This document shows positions 23,224 to 32,743 of a stretch of 64,000 bases of DNA, one piece after another. The position numbers and the translations under genes are program-made. This DNA comes from CALXOD01 sp964402715 (GTDB lineage: Bacteria > Verrucomicrobiota > Lentisphaeria > Victivallales > Victivallaceae): assembly GCA_964402715.1 (NCBI GenBank), contig CAYODJ010000010.1, positions 1-64,000 on the forward strand, written 5' to 3'. The notes below the pieces were generated by a model that was not told where the DNA came from, did no database searches, and was given only the letters and a program-made list of their open reading frames with translations. How positions within the stretch are numbered: position 1 is the stretch's first letter; the number at the start of each line of letters is the position of its first letter.

Positions 23224-24156
23224 GTGAATGCGCATCTGACCAATCTCTTCCCTGAAACGGACAGCGACGTGCCACGTGCGGCCCTGTTCATGAGCGGAGC
23301 CGGCAGCAATGCGGAGAAACTGCTTGAGTTTTTCCGGCACCGCGCACGTCCTGCATGCCGCATCTGCGTCATAGCGACCGATGCGCCCGACAGGAGCGGA
23401 GCCGCACGACTGGCGCGGACGTACGGCGAACCGCTGGTCGCACTGGACATCAGAGAATTTTATCGGAAACGGGGAATGAACTCCATTTCGCTGGCGACGG
23501 AAACGGGGCGTCGGCTGCGGGAGGATTGGACGGAGGCGCTGCGCGCCATGCTGCGTCCCCATCATGTGGACTTCGGTATCTTTGCCGGATTCGTGCCGCT
23601 TACCAATCTTGCGGGAGATTTCCCGTGTCTGAACGTGCATCCGGCGGATTTGACGATCCGCGACGGACACGGTAGAAGGATGCTGGCCGGACTGCACCGG
23701 AAACCGATGGAGCTGGCGCTGACCACGGGGCATCTGCATCTGCGCTCCAGCGTCATTCTGGCCAGACCGTATACAGGAGACGGACGCGAGGAGATGGACT
23801 CCGGATTCATCCTGGGAATTTCGCCGGTTGTCGAGGCGGAAACGGAAGGATGGTCATCGCGAAGTCTGGCCTTGATTGCTTCACGCCGTCAGTCAGGGGC
23901 ACCGGCCGGCGGAACGGATGAACTCGCCCGTCTGGCCTCGATCAATTTGCAGCGTCTCAAGCTGTGCGGAGATCATGTCGTCTTCCCGCAGACGATAGAG
24001 GCATTCGCACGGCGACTGTACGCCACAGATGGCGTGCGGCTGTTTTTCCGTCCCGGACCGGATGCCGAATTCCGGATGGTTGAGACGGTGGAATTCGGCG
24101 CGGGCGCACCGGTTTTAATTCCGCCACGAGCCGACGACATCGCCGGCCGTCGCTGA
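23224..24156 (+). CDS. Formyltransferase-family protein (PurN-like)
   Basis: About 310 residues if the GTG is used; the start is uncertain as no ATG lies upstream of the first core strand. 'ALFMSGAGSNAEKLL' matches the PurN phosphate loop (S/G-x-G-S-N), and the catalytic triad appears as N137 and H139 in 'CLNVHPADLT' and D192 in 'EMDSGFIL'. These residues transfer formyl from 10-formyltetrahydrofolate. The protein is about 100 residues longer than typical PurN (about 200), with an extra C-terminal domain of unknown role. A purine-pathway or sugar-amine formyltransferase are both possible; no pur genes are nearby. Confidence 0.7.
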   Translation: MNAHLTNLFPETDSDVPRAALFMSGAGSNAEKLLEFFRHRARPACRICVIATDAPDRSGAARLARTYGEPLVALDIREFYRKRGMNSISLATETGRRLREDWTEALRAMLRPHHVDFGIFAGFVPLTNLAGDFPCLNVHPADLTIRDGHGRRMLAGLHRKPMELALTTGHLHLRSSVILARPYTGDGREEMDSGFILGISPVVEAETEGWSSRSLALIASRRQSGAPAGGTDELARLASINLQRLKLCGDHVVFPQTIEAFARRLYATDGVRLFFRPGPDAEFRMVETVEFGAGAPVLIPPRADDIAGRR

Positions 24157-24446
24157 ATTTTTCGGAAACGGCAGAGGAAACGGATCCGCCGTCGGATCTG
24201 GGGTCGGACGAATTTGCAAGCGGTATCCGCACGGGATATATTACGACGGCGTTGACGCGACTGGAACAATCACGATCCGGAGAAGTGCTTCCGCCCGACA
24301 ACGCCGGCGGCGCGGATGTTGTCCGCCGCACAGGCAATGATTCTCCAGAGGCGGCACTTTTCACTCTTGTGTAACAATGCGGACGCAACCGGACTTCCAA
24401 CGCACGGCCGCAGCGGAATCCTGTTGACCCGGAATCGACGACGACA

Positions 24447-26132
24447 ATGCTGGAAACCACCAATCGCGAAAATGCTGTTCATCCGTGGCTTGGCTTTCTG
24501 ATCCTGATTGCCGCCTTCCTGGCGTTGTATCAACCGTGGCGACTGGGAGATCGGGAGTTCTTCCGCATGGAGGGAATGTACGCGGCACAGACATCGGAGA
24601 TGGATCTGCATCTGCCGATGACCGTCGCTCACGGAGTCGCAATCAGGAACGCGTTTCCGCTGTATCCCCTGCTGGGAGCATTGCTGCAACGCACCTCCGG
24701 ATTGCCGGTTGAATTTTCACTGCGGCTGCTGTCGGTGCTGATGACGGCGTTTGGCGCGGCGGCGGTATACGCGACGGTGCGACAGTCGCAGTGCAGCAGC
24801 GCTGCTCAGGCGGCGACGGCAATGTTCATCGCGTCCAACATAATGGTCGAAAAATCCATGAACGCCTACCCCGTCTCGACCGTGGCGTTCGGCGTGCTGG
24901 CGGCGCAGCAGCTCTGGTTTTTCTTCGGAGTACGCCGCGCCAACTGGAACGCGGCATGGATAGCCGCTTTTGCCGTTCTGTCTCTGGCATTCCTTGCGGG
25001 AGGCTTCCTGGCGATTGTGCTGTTTCTGCTGCCTCTGGCGTTCATGCGCCGTCCGCTGACGCTGTGGCCGAAACTGAACAAGCCGGGACTGGCCGCAGGA
25101 CTCGCGCTGCTGCTGGGGACAATCGTCTTCTGGGCAATCCCGTACTGGGTTCTGTCACGCTGGATGCCGTCGCAGCAGCAGACGTTCGGCGGAATCGACG
25201 GAGTGAAATACCTAAAGCATCTCGGATATTTTCCCTGTGAATTCCTGCTTCGGTTCGCGCCGTGGATTCTGGTGGCATGGGCTCCGTTCTGCGTGGCGTT
25301 GCAATCTCAGGACGGAACCCCGATATACAGCCGGTATCTGCGCACAATAGTAGTCAGCACCGGTTTTCTGCTCTGGCTGTTTCCGAACACGGAGGCGTCG
25401 GATCTGGTTTTCATGACAGGACCGCTGGCCATTCTCACCGGGCTTTATTATGATTCGGCGGTGCGCCGATACGCCAAACCGGTGCGCTGGCTGCTGCGCG
25501 TCTGCGGATTCTTTTCGCTGCTGGCGTCTTTCGCGCTGGTTTTCTTCTGCATCATACCGGAGGGATGGATCGGAAGTTTCATAGAACTTTCACAGCCGCT
25601 GACATACAGGAGCGGTCCGTGGTACTGGATCGAGTCCTTCACGGAAGCGGCCATTGCGCTGGCGGTGGCCATGGTGATTCTGTCCGGCAGCCGCCGCAAT
25701 CCGGTGTGGGTGATGCTGCTGCTGAGCTGCGTATGCGGCGCATTTTTCTTCTGGCAGGTGATGGAGCCGTACCGCAGCCAGGACAGGAGCAAACACGCCA
25801 TCGCCAGGGAGATGCGCACGGCGCTGATCGCGGACTTCGGACATCCCGAGCAGCGTCCGCTTGTCTACAAGAGCGATATTCTGGACTTGTACGGAGAGTG
25901 TCATTACGCCGGATTCAAGGTACAGAAGATAAACCGCCTGGATCAACTGCCGAGGGCGGCGCAAACAGTCTATCTTCTGAGCACCGAATTCCCTCAAGCG
26001 CCGGACCGCAACTGGATCAATCTGCTTCCCCCGGGCAGAGTTTATCTGAAACACAGGCTGTGCCTCTGGAAAGGTGTGCTGCGTCGCGAACGCGCCGAGC
26101 CGGCTCCGCTAAGGCCGGGAGGGATGTCGTGA
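24447..26132 (+). CDS. Polytopic membrane glycosyltransferase (GT39/ArnT-like)
   Basis: 561 residues with about 11-12 hydrophobic segments starting at 'WLGFLILIAAFLALYQPW'. The first external loop holds 'GDREFFRMEGMYAAQTSEM', matching the position of the acidic loop motif of GT-C enzymes such as ArnT and PMT. The C-terminal 120 residues are soluble and periplasmic. Such enzymes transfer a sugar from a polyprenyl-phosphate carrier to lipid A or protein at the outer face of the inner membrane (family knowledge); the acceptor is unknown. Its stop overlaps the GTG start of rlmN. Confidence 0.75.
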   Translation: MLETTNRENAVHPWLGFLILIAAFLALYQPWRLGDREFFRMEGMYAAQTSEMDLHLPMTVAHGVAIRNAFPLYPLLGALLQRTSGLPVEFSLRLLSVLMTAFGAAAVYATVRQSQCSSAAQAATAMFIASNIMVEKSMNAYPVSTVAFGVLAAQQLWFFFGVRRANWNAAWIAAFAVLSLAFLAGGFLAIVLFLLPLAFMRRPLTLWPKLNKPGLAAGLALLLGTIVFWAIPYWVLSRWMPSQQQTFGGIDGVKYLKHLGYFPCEFLLRFAPWILVAWAPFCVALQSQDGTPIYSRYLRTIVVSTGFLLWLFPNTEASDLVFMTGPLAILTGLYYDSAVRRYAKPVRWLLRVCGFFSLLASFALVFFCIIPEGWIGSFIELSQPLTYRSGPWYWIESFTEAAIALAVAMVILSGSRRNPVWVMLLLSCVCGAFFFWQVMEPYRSQDRSKHAIAREMRTALIADFGHPEQRPLVYKSDILDLYGECHYAGFKVQKINRLDQLPRAAQTVYLLSTEFPQAPDRNWINLLPPGRVYLKHRLCLWKGVLRRERAEPAPLRPGGMS

Positions 26133-27193
26133 ACGGCGCCGCTCACGAACCGCCGATGCTGGCCGGCATGAGCAGATCCGAAATGGAACTCTGGACAACG
26201 GAGCACGGGCAACCTGCGTTCAGGAGCCGGCAGCTGGCCGACTGGGTGTTCCGCCGTCTGGAACTGAATCCCGACCGGATGACAAATCTGCCCCGTTCCA
26301 TGCGCTCTCTGATGCATGACGGAATATTGTCTCCGGCCGGAGGGGTCGATGCGGTGCAGACAGCCGACGACGGCACGGAAAAAATGCTGGTGCGTCTGGC
26401 GGACAGTCAAAGCGTGGAGATGGTGCTGATTCCGCAGGGCCGACGCATGACACTGTGTCTGAGCACTCAGGTCGGCTGCCCCGTACGCTGCCGTTTCTGC
26501 GCCAGCGGCCGTGCGGGACTGGTGCGCAATCTGAGATCCGGAGAGATAATCGAGCAGCTGCTGTTCGGCGCCCGGCGGTTCGGCCGCGTCCCGGACAACG
26601 TGGTGTTCATGGGCATCGGAGAAGGACTGCTGAACGTGAAGGAACTTCTCCGCGCAGTCAGTCTTATGGTCGATGCGGAAGGGTTCGGTATGTCGCCGCG
26701 GCGCCTGACCGTGTCGACCAGCGGGATTGTTCCCGGCATCCGTCAACTGGCCGCATTCGGCCGCGAGCTCACGCTGGCGGTGTCACTGCATGCCGTCGAC
26801 GACGAAACACGGGCACAGCTGATCCCGGACGGATTCCGATATCCGATCCGCGAAATCCTGAAAGCCGCAGACGAATACCGCGACAGCTCCGGCCGCATGG
26901 TGACGCTGGAATACGTGCTGCTGGACACGGTCAACGACTCCGTGCTCGACGCCAAAGAGCTGGCTCGGCTCGCACGAACACACCATTGCAAAATCAATTT
27001 AATAGCGTACAACGACACCGACAACGGCTTCCGGCGTCCTCCGCAACGCGCCGTGGAGAAGTTCCTGCGGACCGTGGAAAACTGCGGAGCCAGGGCGACG
27101 CTGCGCAGGGAGCACGGTGCATCAAGCACGGCAGCCTGCGGGCAGCTGAGACACCGGCTCTCCCGAGAAGAGATCCGATCGAACGGCGCCTGA
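26129..27193 (+). CDS. rlmN: 23S rRNA (adenine-C2)-methyltransferase RlmN-type
   Basis: 354 residues from a GTG overlapping the previous stop, with GGGAGG upstream; an ATG nine codons in is an alternative. The radical SAM motif is C117-x3-C121-x2-C124 ('CPVRCRFC'). The methyl-carrying cysteines are C110 in 'MTLCLSTQ' and C337 in 'AACGQL', as in RlmN. Other conserved parts are 'FMGIGEGLLNVKELLRAV', 'VSTSGIVPGIRQLA' and 'LAVSLHA'. It methylates A2503 of 23S rRNA and A37 of some tRNAs in known members. 'GEGLLN' replaces the usual 'GEPLLN', a small divergence. Confidence 0.85.
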   Translation: MNGAAHEPPMLAGMSRSEMELWTTEHGQPAFRSRQLADWVFRRLELNPDRMTNLPRSMRSLMHDGILSPAGGVDAVQTADDGTEKMLVRLADSQSVEMVLIPQGRRMTLCLSTQVGCPVRCRFCASGRAGLVRNLRSGEIIEQLLFGARRFGRVPDNVVFMGIGEGLLNVKELLRAVSLMVDAEGFGMSPRRLTVSTSGIVPGIRQLAAFGRELTLAVSLHAVDDETRAQLIPDGFRYPIREILKAADEYRDSSGRMVTLEYVLLDTVNDSVLDAKELARLARTHHCKINLIAYNDTDNGFRRPPQRAVEKFLRTVENCGARATLRREHGASSTAACGQLRHRLSREEIRSNGA

Positions 27194-27308
27194 ACCGGCG
27201 CCGCGCCGTACGAAACCGCCTAGCGGCGGACGGACGGCCGTCATTCCAATCCGAGAGAAGCAAGTCAGTCCGCGCACACGCGGCGGACTCCCCCCGTGCC
27301 GCCGGACG

Positions 27309-29900
27309 TCACCGAGCTTTCGCCTTGACCAGCTTTTTCACCGAGATGTCCCGCCCGTCCAGACGCGCCACTCTCTTGTGCCAGACCGCGACAATCGGAC
27401 TGGCGATGAAAAGAGAGGAGTAAGTTCCCACGATTACACCGAGCATCATAATCAGAACGAAGTCGTTGATTGCCACGCCGCCCCATATGAAAAGCACCAC
27501 CACCACCAGGAAAGTGGTCAAACTGGTCAGCAGCGTCCTGTTCAACGTCTGGTTCAGCGACATGTTGATCACGTCCTCGTAGGTGGTGCCCTGGTTGTTC
27601 CGCACGTTCTCGCGGACACGATCGAACTCCACCACGGTGTCGTTGATGGAATAGCCGATCACCGTCAGGACGGCGGCGACCACGGACAGTGAAACGGTTC
27701 TGCCGGTGGCGGCGTAGATCCCCATGACGATGATCACGTCATGCACCAGCGCCAGGATGCTGGCGACGGCATAGGACAGCTCGTAGCGCAGAGTCACATA
27801 AAGTCCTATTCCGATAATCGAGAGTCCGATCGCCACCAGAGCCGCCTTGCTGAACTCCCTGCCGATCAATCCGCCCACCGAGCTCTCCAGTCCGCCGGTG
27901 AAATGCGCATCCGGAAACTGACGATTGAGCAAGCCCGCCAGAACATCCTTGGGGCTGCCGCCGACCTGCGTCATATCGGAGCGAATCAGAATCTCCACCT
28001 TCCGGCTGTCGTTGACTGCGGCGTTGTATTTGTACGTCACGGCCGCATCGTAGCCGGCCGCTTTCAGCGTCCGTTCAAGATCGGACACCGGCACCTGCTG
28101 CACATAGTCGAACGTCACCTGCGTGCCGCCGGTGAAGTCGACGCCCAGCATCCGGCCTCCTCTCACTCCGAAAACGACGAAACTCGCCAGAATCAGCAAC
28201 AGCGACAGAGGCACGGCAACACGCCACACCCTGGGGAAAGAGAGGTTGGGATGATGGAAAAACTGATTCATTTTCAGCTGCTTCAGCTTGCCGAACCTCC
28301 CCATCGCATCGAAAATCAGTCTCGTAAGGAAAAGAGCGGTAAACAAGCTGGTCAGAATTCCTATGCTCAGCGTCACCGCAAAACCCTTTACTGCGCCGGT
28401 GCCGACGCCCATCAGAATGACCGAGGTTATCAGAGTGGTCAAATTCGAATCCAACACCGCCGACAGGGCACGGTCATAGCCAAGATCAATCGCGTTGAAA
28501 AGACTCTTGCCGGACTCCAACTCCTCACGGATACGCTCAAAAATCAGCACGTTGGCATCCACGGCCATGCCTATGGTCAGCACGATTCCAGCGATGCCGG
28601 GCAGGGTCAGCGTCGCGTCGAAAGCAGCCATAGCTCCGAGCACCAGGACCACGTTCACCGCCAGCGCCACCACCGCCACCAGTCCGGCGAACAGATAATA
28701 GCCGCACATGAACGCGACAACGGCCAGAAGCGAAAACACGCCGACCCAGACTCCGTTGCTCACGTTGTCCGCCCCCAGCTTCGGATCGGTGTCGAACACG
28801 GCGTCGACCTTGATTTGAAACGGGAAACTGCCGCTGACCAAGGCGTCGGAGATGTTCTTGCACTCCTCATCCGAAAAGCTGCCCGAGATTTCGGCGCTGC
28901 CCCCCGTGATAGCCTCGTTGATCCGCGGAGCGCAATACAACCGACCATCCAGTACGATCGCCAATTCCCTGCCGACATACTCCTTCGTCACACGGGCGAA
29001 CTGCTTCGCACCTTCCGGATTGAACGTCAGCGCAATCTTTCGCTGGCCGAACTGATCTCGGTTCGGGAAAGCGTTCTTGACGCCCTTGCCGTCCATCACC
29101 CAGCGGTTCTCCACAAAGTAATGGCGCTTCACCGGCTGCTGGCCGGGACGGTAGTCGACGGACGTGAGAAGCTCGTATCCCAGAGGAGTCACGAATCCCT
29201 TGGGATCTGCCAGATACGACGACACCAGATTGCCGTTGTCCGGATGCACCAGGCGGAAACGGAGCTTGGCGCTCATCGATATCAGATTCAGCAGCTTAAG
29301 CTTCTCATCCTTGGCGACGATCGGAGCCTTGAGCGACACATAATCGCTGCCGGACGGAGCGATTTCCGCTTCATAGATCTTCTGCTTCTCCAGACGCTCA
29401 CGCAGAATTTCGATGGCGATGTCGCGGTAGCGATCAAATTCCGCCTTCATCCGCTGCTCCACCTCCTCGCGGTCGCCGGCTCCGTCCGACGACTTGAGCT
29501 TGTCCAGGAACTCCTGATCCGGAACCAGCTTCAAGACGAACTCCACGCCGCCGTTGAGATCCAGGCCGAGGCGTATGGAGCTGGAGGCCTCCTTGCGCAC
29601 CAGACTCATCACATCACGGTTATCCTCCAGATCGTCGCCTCTGACATGGCTTTTCAAATCCACGCCGCGGGAATCCGCGGACTGAAGCAGAGCCTGCGAC
29701 GGATACAGCTCCGGATTGGCGTCCTGCATCTTCCTTGCGTCTTGAATCAGCTCCGCTGCCACCGGATCCCTGCGATCCTTCAGCAGCGAAGTGAAAGTCT
29801 CGTAGAAATCGCGCTGCGCCAGCGGGTAGATGGAAGAGGCAAAAACTGCTATCACCACCACGGCAATCAGAGATCTGAATAGAAGCGGACGCTTGTTCAT
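27309..29900 (-). CDS. secDF: Fused protein translocase SecD-SecF
   Basis: 863 residues from MNKRPLLFRSLIAVVV, chosen for a GGAGTGAG site over a GTG eight codons earlier. SecD part (about 1-530): one TM helix, a large periplasmic domain with 'LGLDLNGGVEFVLKL', then five TM helices with 'LPGIAGIVLTIGMAVDANVLI'. SecF part (about 545-863) starts with a TM, has 'LGVDFTGGTQVTFDY' and ends with 'GYSINDTVVEFDRVRENVR' and its TM bundle. The RND-type motor uses ion flow to pull proteins across the membrane. yajC lies directly upstream, the usual partner. Confidence 0.96.
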   Translation of the reverse strand: MNKRPLLFRSLIAVVVIAVFASSIYPLAQRDFYETFTSLLKDRRDPVAAELIQDARKMQDANPELYPSQALLQSADSRGVDLKSHVRGDDLEDNRDVMSLVRKEASSSIRLGLDLNGGVEFVLKLVPDQEFLDKLKSSDGAGDREEVEQRMKAEFDRYRDIAIEILRERLEKQKIYEAEIAPSGSDYVSLKAPIVAKDEKLKLLNLISMSAKLRFRLVHPDNGNLVSSYLADPKGFVTPLGYELLTSVDYRPGQQPVKRHYFVENRWVMDGKGVKNAFPNRDQFGQRKIALTFNPEGAKQFARVTKEYVGRELAIVLDGRLYCAPRINEAITGGSAEISGSFSDEECKNISDALVSGSFPFQIKVDAVFDTDPKLGADNVSNGVWVGVFSLLAVVAFMCGYYLFAGLVAVVALAVNVVLVLGAMAAFDATLTLPGIAGIVLTIGMAVDANVLIFERIREELESGKSLFNAIDLGYDRALSAVLDSNLTTLITSVILMGVGTGAVKGFAVTLSIGILTSLFTALFLTRLIFDAMGRFGKLKQLKMNQFFHHPNLSFPRVWRVAVPLSLLLILASFVVFGVRGGRMLGVDFTGGTQVTFDYVQQVPVSDLERTLKAAGYDAAVTYKYNAAVNDSRKVEILIRSDMTQVGGSPKDVLAGLLNRQFPDAHFTGGLESSVGGLIGREFSKAALVAIGLSIIGIGLYVTLRYELSYAVASILALVHDVIIVMGIYAATGRTVSLSVVAAVLTVIGYSINDTVVEFDRVRENVRNNQGTTYEDVINMSLNQTLNRTLLTSLTTFLVVVVLFIWGGVAINDFVLIMMLGVIVGTYSSLFIASPIVAVWHKRVARLDGRDISVKKLVKAKAR

Positions 29901-29924
29901 AAACTTCTCACTCCGGAAATTCAC

Positions 29925-30305
29925 TCATTTGGATTCTCTGGCTTCGGCATCCTGACTCAGCACCTCGCCTATGCCGCTCTTGACGACTTCCACTTTCACC
30001 TTGTCCGCAATCTCCACCACATAGGAGCCGTCACGAACCTCCACCACCGTACCAAGAATTCCGCTGCCGAGCATCACTCTGACGCCTCTGGTCACACGGT
30101 CGAGCATCTGCTGCCGTTTCTGCTGCTGCTTCTTCTGTGAACGCATCATCAGGAAAATCATCACGCCGAAAATGATGAACAGCGGCAGCATGCTCAAAAA
30201 ACCGCCGGAACGGGGAGCGGGCTGCTCCGCGGCGGCGCCGACGGAATCCTGAGCGACGGTGCCGCCGGCCTGCGCCGCGGCGGCGAACATAGCGTAAATA
30301 CTCAT
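29925..30305 (-). CDS. yajC: Preprotein translocase accessory protein YajC
   Basis: 126 residues. One TM helix, 'MLPLFIIFGVMIFLMM', is followed by 'RSQKKQQQKRQQMLDRVTRGV' and the beta-domain 'MLGSGILGTVVEV', typical of YajC. The first 35 residues are an Ala/Gly-rich extension beyond the usual start. It has a strong GGAGGAG site. It forms a complex with SecDF, whose gene begins 25 bases downstream. Confidence 0.92.
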   Translation of the reverse strand: MSIYAMFAAAAQAGGTVAQDSVGAAAEQPAPRSGGFLSMLPLFIIFGVMIFLMMRSQKKQQQKRQQMLDRVTRGVRVMLGSGILGTVVEVRDGSYVVEIADKVKVEVVKSGIGEVLSQDAEARESK

Positions 30306-30747
30306 CCTCTCAAAATCTCCTCCATCTTAAAAACAACTGCCCCCGAAAGAAGACATCAAAGAGCGTCCACTCATGGAGACACAACAACCGAACGCACGCG
30401 CGCAAACCTCCGGTGCGACGGCCGACACACGTCATCCGCGCTCCACGCATCCGCGAGCACTGGCCGCTCACAGACCGCCCGGAGTGCACAGAACATACAG
30501 GGCGCGGGAATATACTTCACCGACGTCCCGCTTTCAAATCCGAGGCACGACGAAAGCGGCGAACCACGACAATGGCCGCCATCCGATCCCGCCTCACGCC
30601 GCCGCAAACCGATACGGCCGCGCTCAGGACGGCCGAAGCGACATCCGCACCGACGAAAAGCAAAGCTCTCCGACCACGTTCAGTGAAGACTGCGTACGGA
30701 AACGCCGTCCGTGTTCACCCACTGAGGCGGATTCGCGGTGTCCGGAA
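30306..30747. other. Intergenic region upstream of yajC
   Basis: 442 bases between the 5' end of yajC and the 3' end of the GGGtGRT gene. It should hold the yajC-secDF promoter, but no clear -35/-10 pair, RNA or terminator with a U tract was found. Confidence 0.4.
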
Positions 30748-31746
30748 CTAGCGCATCGCCTGCGCGACGGCGACCGCCACGTCGACGGACGCTCCCACCA
30801 TCGGGTTGTTGCCCATGCCGATCAGTCCCATCATTTCAACATGCGCGGGCACCGAGGAGGAGCCGGCAAACTGCGCGTCGCTGTGCATACGCCCCATGGT
30901 GTCAGTCATACCGTAGCTGGCGGGACCGGCGGCCATGTTGTCCGGATGCAGCGTGCGCCCGGTTCCGCCGCCCGAGGCCACGGAGAAGAACGCCAGATTT
31001 TTTTCGATCCGCTCTTTCTTGTACGTGGCCATCACCGGATGCTGGAAACGGGTGGGATTGGTCGAATTGCCGGTGATGGCTATGTCGACGCCCTCGAGCC
31101 ACATGATCGCGACTCCCTCGCGGACATCGTCGGCTCCGTAGCAGCGCACGGCGGCACGTTCGCCCTTGGAATAAGCCCGCTCGGACACAATCTTCACCTG
31201 CCCGGATGCGTAGTCGAACTCGGTCTCCACTCCGGTGAAACCGTTTATGCGGGAGATGATCTGCGCCGCATCCTTGCCGAGACCGTTCAGAATGACCCGC
31301 AGCGGCTCTTTGCGGGCCTTGTTCGCGCTGCGGGCAAGTCCGATCGCGCCTTCAGCGGCCGCGAACGACTCGTGTCCCGCGCAGAAAGCAAAGCACTTGG
31401 TGGTGTCGCGCAGCAACATCGACGCCAGATTGCCGTGCCCTAGTCCGACTTTCCGGTCGTCCGCGACGGATCCGGGAATGCAGAACGACTGAAGTCCCTC
31501 GCCCAACGTTCTGGCAATTTCGCTGGCGACGGTCTGACCGCGCTTGATCGCCACGGCCGCGCCGACCAGATACGCCCAGCAGGCGTTTTCAAAGCAGATA
31601 GGCTGGATCTCCCTGACCCTGGCGTAGATGTCGAGCCCCTTGCCTCTGGTGACGGCTTCAGCCTCTTTCAGCGAGCCTATGCCGTTGGCATTCAGAAACG
31701 CATTGACCTGGGCGATACGGCGTTCGTAACTCTCAAAAAGTGCCAT
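30748..31746 (-). CDS. GGGtGRT protein
   Basis: 332 residues with no signal or membrane segment. The naming motif GGGTGRT is at 259-265, followed by 'MAAGPASYGMTDTMGRMHSD' and 'VEMMGLIGMGNNPMVGASVD'. It has six Cys (51, 56, 89, 118, 122, 202) and a 'GHGNLASMLL' loop. This family is conserved in anaerobes and has no described biochemistry known to me. Downstream of and close to an Fe-S scaffold-like gene (22-base gap), it probably works with it, possibly in cluster transfer or as a metal enzyme (inference). Confidence 0.85.
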   Translation of the reverse strand: MALFESYERRIAQVNAFLNANGIGSLKEAEAVTRGKGLDIYARVREIQPICFENACWAYLVGAAVAIKRGQTVASEIARTLGEGLQSFCIPGSVADDRKVGLGHGNLASMLLRDTTKCFAFCAGHESFAAAEGAIGLARSANKARKEPLRVILNGLGKDAAQIISRINGFTGVETEFDYASGQVKIVSERAYSKGERAAVRCYGADDVREGVAIMWLEGVDIAITGNSTNPTRFQHPVMATYKKERIEKNLAFFSVASGGGTGRTLHPDNMAAGPASYGMTDTMGRMHSDAQFAGSSSVPAHVEMMGLIGMGNNPMVGASVDVAVAVAQAMR

Positions 31747-31768
31747 GATGAACTTTTACTCCTCTTGC

Positions 31769-32461
31769 TTACTGCTGACGCGGATTGATGGTTCGGACGG
31801 CGTCGGCAAAACGGCCGTAGGTGCCGGTGAACTTCTTCACCGCCTCGTTGGCGTCCATACCCTTGGACAGAGCATCCAGCATCGGACCGAGCTTGAGAAA
31901 TTTGTAGCCGATGACGTGATCCTCGTCGTCAAGCGCGATCTCCGTCACGTACCCCTCGGCCATCTCCAGATAACGCACGCCTTTCGCGCTGGTGCCGTAC
32001 ATCGTGCCGGTGATGCTCCTCAATCCTTTTCCGAGATCCTCCAGACCGGCGCCGATCGGCAATCCTCCCTCCGAAAAGGCGGTCTGCGTACGTCCGTAGA
32101 CAATCTGCAGAAACAGTTCTCTCATGGCGGTGTTAATGGCGTCGCACACCAGGTCGGTGTTCAACGCCTCGAGGATCGTCTTCCCCGGCAGAATCTCCGC
32201 CGCCATAGCTGCGGAATGGGTCATGCCGGAGCAGCCGATTGTCTCAACCAGCGCCTCCTGAATCACGCCGTTCTTGACGTTCAGCGTCAGTTTGCAGGCT
32301 CCCTGCTGCGGGGCGCACCAGCCGACGCCGTGAGTAAGACCGGAAATGTCCTTGATCTCCTTTGCTCGCGTCCAGGCGCCCTCCTGTGGAATCGGCGCGG
32401 GACCGTGATTGGGCCCCTGGGCGACGCAGACCATCTGCTCGACTTCGTGTGAGAAGTTCAT
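31769..32461 (-). CDS. NifU/IscU-like iron-sulfur scaffold protein
   Basis: 230 residues. Residues 45-125 match the IscU core: C56 in 'QQGACKLTLNV', C77 in 'ETIGCSGMTHSAAMAAEI' and C106 in 'DLVCDAINTAMREL' correspond to the three cluster-binding Cys. C12 and C49 are extra. A 110-residue C-terminal extension ('GLPIGAGLEDLGKGLRSITG') distinguishes it from stand-alone IscU (about 130 residues). It starts with an AGGAGA site. In anaerobes such proteins are paired with GGGtGRT genes, as here. No cysteine desulfurase gene lies nearby. Confidence 0.82.
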   Translation of the reverse strand: MNFSHEVEQMVCVAQGPNHGPAPIPQEGAWTRAKEIKDISGLTHGVGWCAPQQGACKLTLNVKNGVIQEALVETIGCSGMTHSAAMAAEILPGKTILEALNTDLVCDAINTAMRELFLQIVYGRTQTAFSEGGLPIGAGLEDLGKGLRSITGTMYGTSAKGVRYLEMAEGYVTEIALDDEDHVIGYKFLKLGPMLDALSKGMDANEAVKKFTGTYGRFADAVRTINPRQQ

Positions 32462-32620
32462 CGCAGCTCTCCTGTTGTTGAATTGTAAGTTTTGTTGGTG
32501 AAAATTCGGAGGTTCAACTGCATTCCATGCTCAGTTAATGTGCCACAATTTGCGTGTTTTTTCAACCTGCGGCAACAGTGAAATTGTCGCCGCCGCCACA
32601 AAATTTCCTTACTGCAAGCC

Positions 32621-32649
32621 TTGCGCAACAGATCCATCTCTGCTATAGT
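32621..32649 (+). promoter_or_regulatory. Promoter of the CAT-anticodon tRNA gene
   Basis: -35 TTGCGC, 17-base spacer, -10 TATAGT, ending 17 bases before the mature 5' end. Confidence 0.6.
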
Positions 32650-32666
32650 AAGACGATCGTACCTTC

Positions 32667-32743
32667 GGATCCGTAGCTCAGTCGGTTAGAGCAGGTGACT
32701 CATAATCACCTGGTCCTCGGTTCAAGTCCGGGCGGATCCACCA
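32667..32743 (+). tRNA. tRNA with CAT anticodon (Ile2 more likely than Met)
   Basis: Acceptor GGATCCG pairs with CGGATCC; D arm GCTC/GAGC; anticodon stem GGTGA/TCACC around CTCATAA (anticodon CAT); T arm CTCGG-TTCAAGT-CCGGG; encoded CCA. G1-C72 pairing and absence of three G-C pairs in the anticodon stem exclude the initiator. The TGGTC variable loop and TTCAAGT T loop resemble ileX-type tRNA-Ile modified by TilS, but elongator Met is not excluded. Confidence 0.9.

Noticed and set aside
27240..27290. Bidirectional terminator between rlmN and secDF
   Set aside because: A 7-bp AGTCCGC/GCGGACT stem exists but no U tract follows on either strand.
27741..29882. 713-codon plus-strand open frame
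   Set aside because: Antisense to secDF, whose protein is unmistakable; the product is His/Gln/Arg-rich noise.
32520..32560. Sigma-54 promoter before the Fe-S scaffold gene
   Set aside because: TGGCAC is present on the minus strand but the required downstream TTGC at correct spacing is not.
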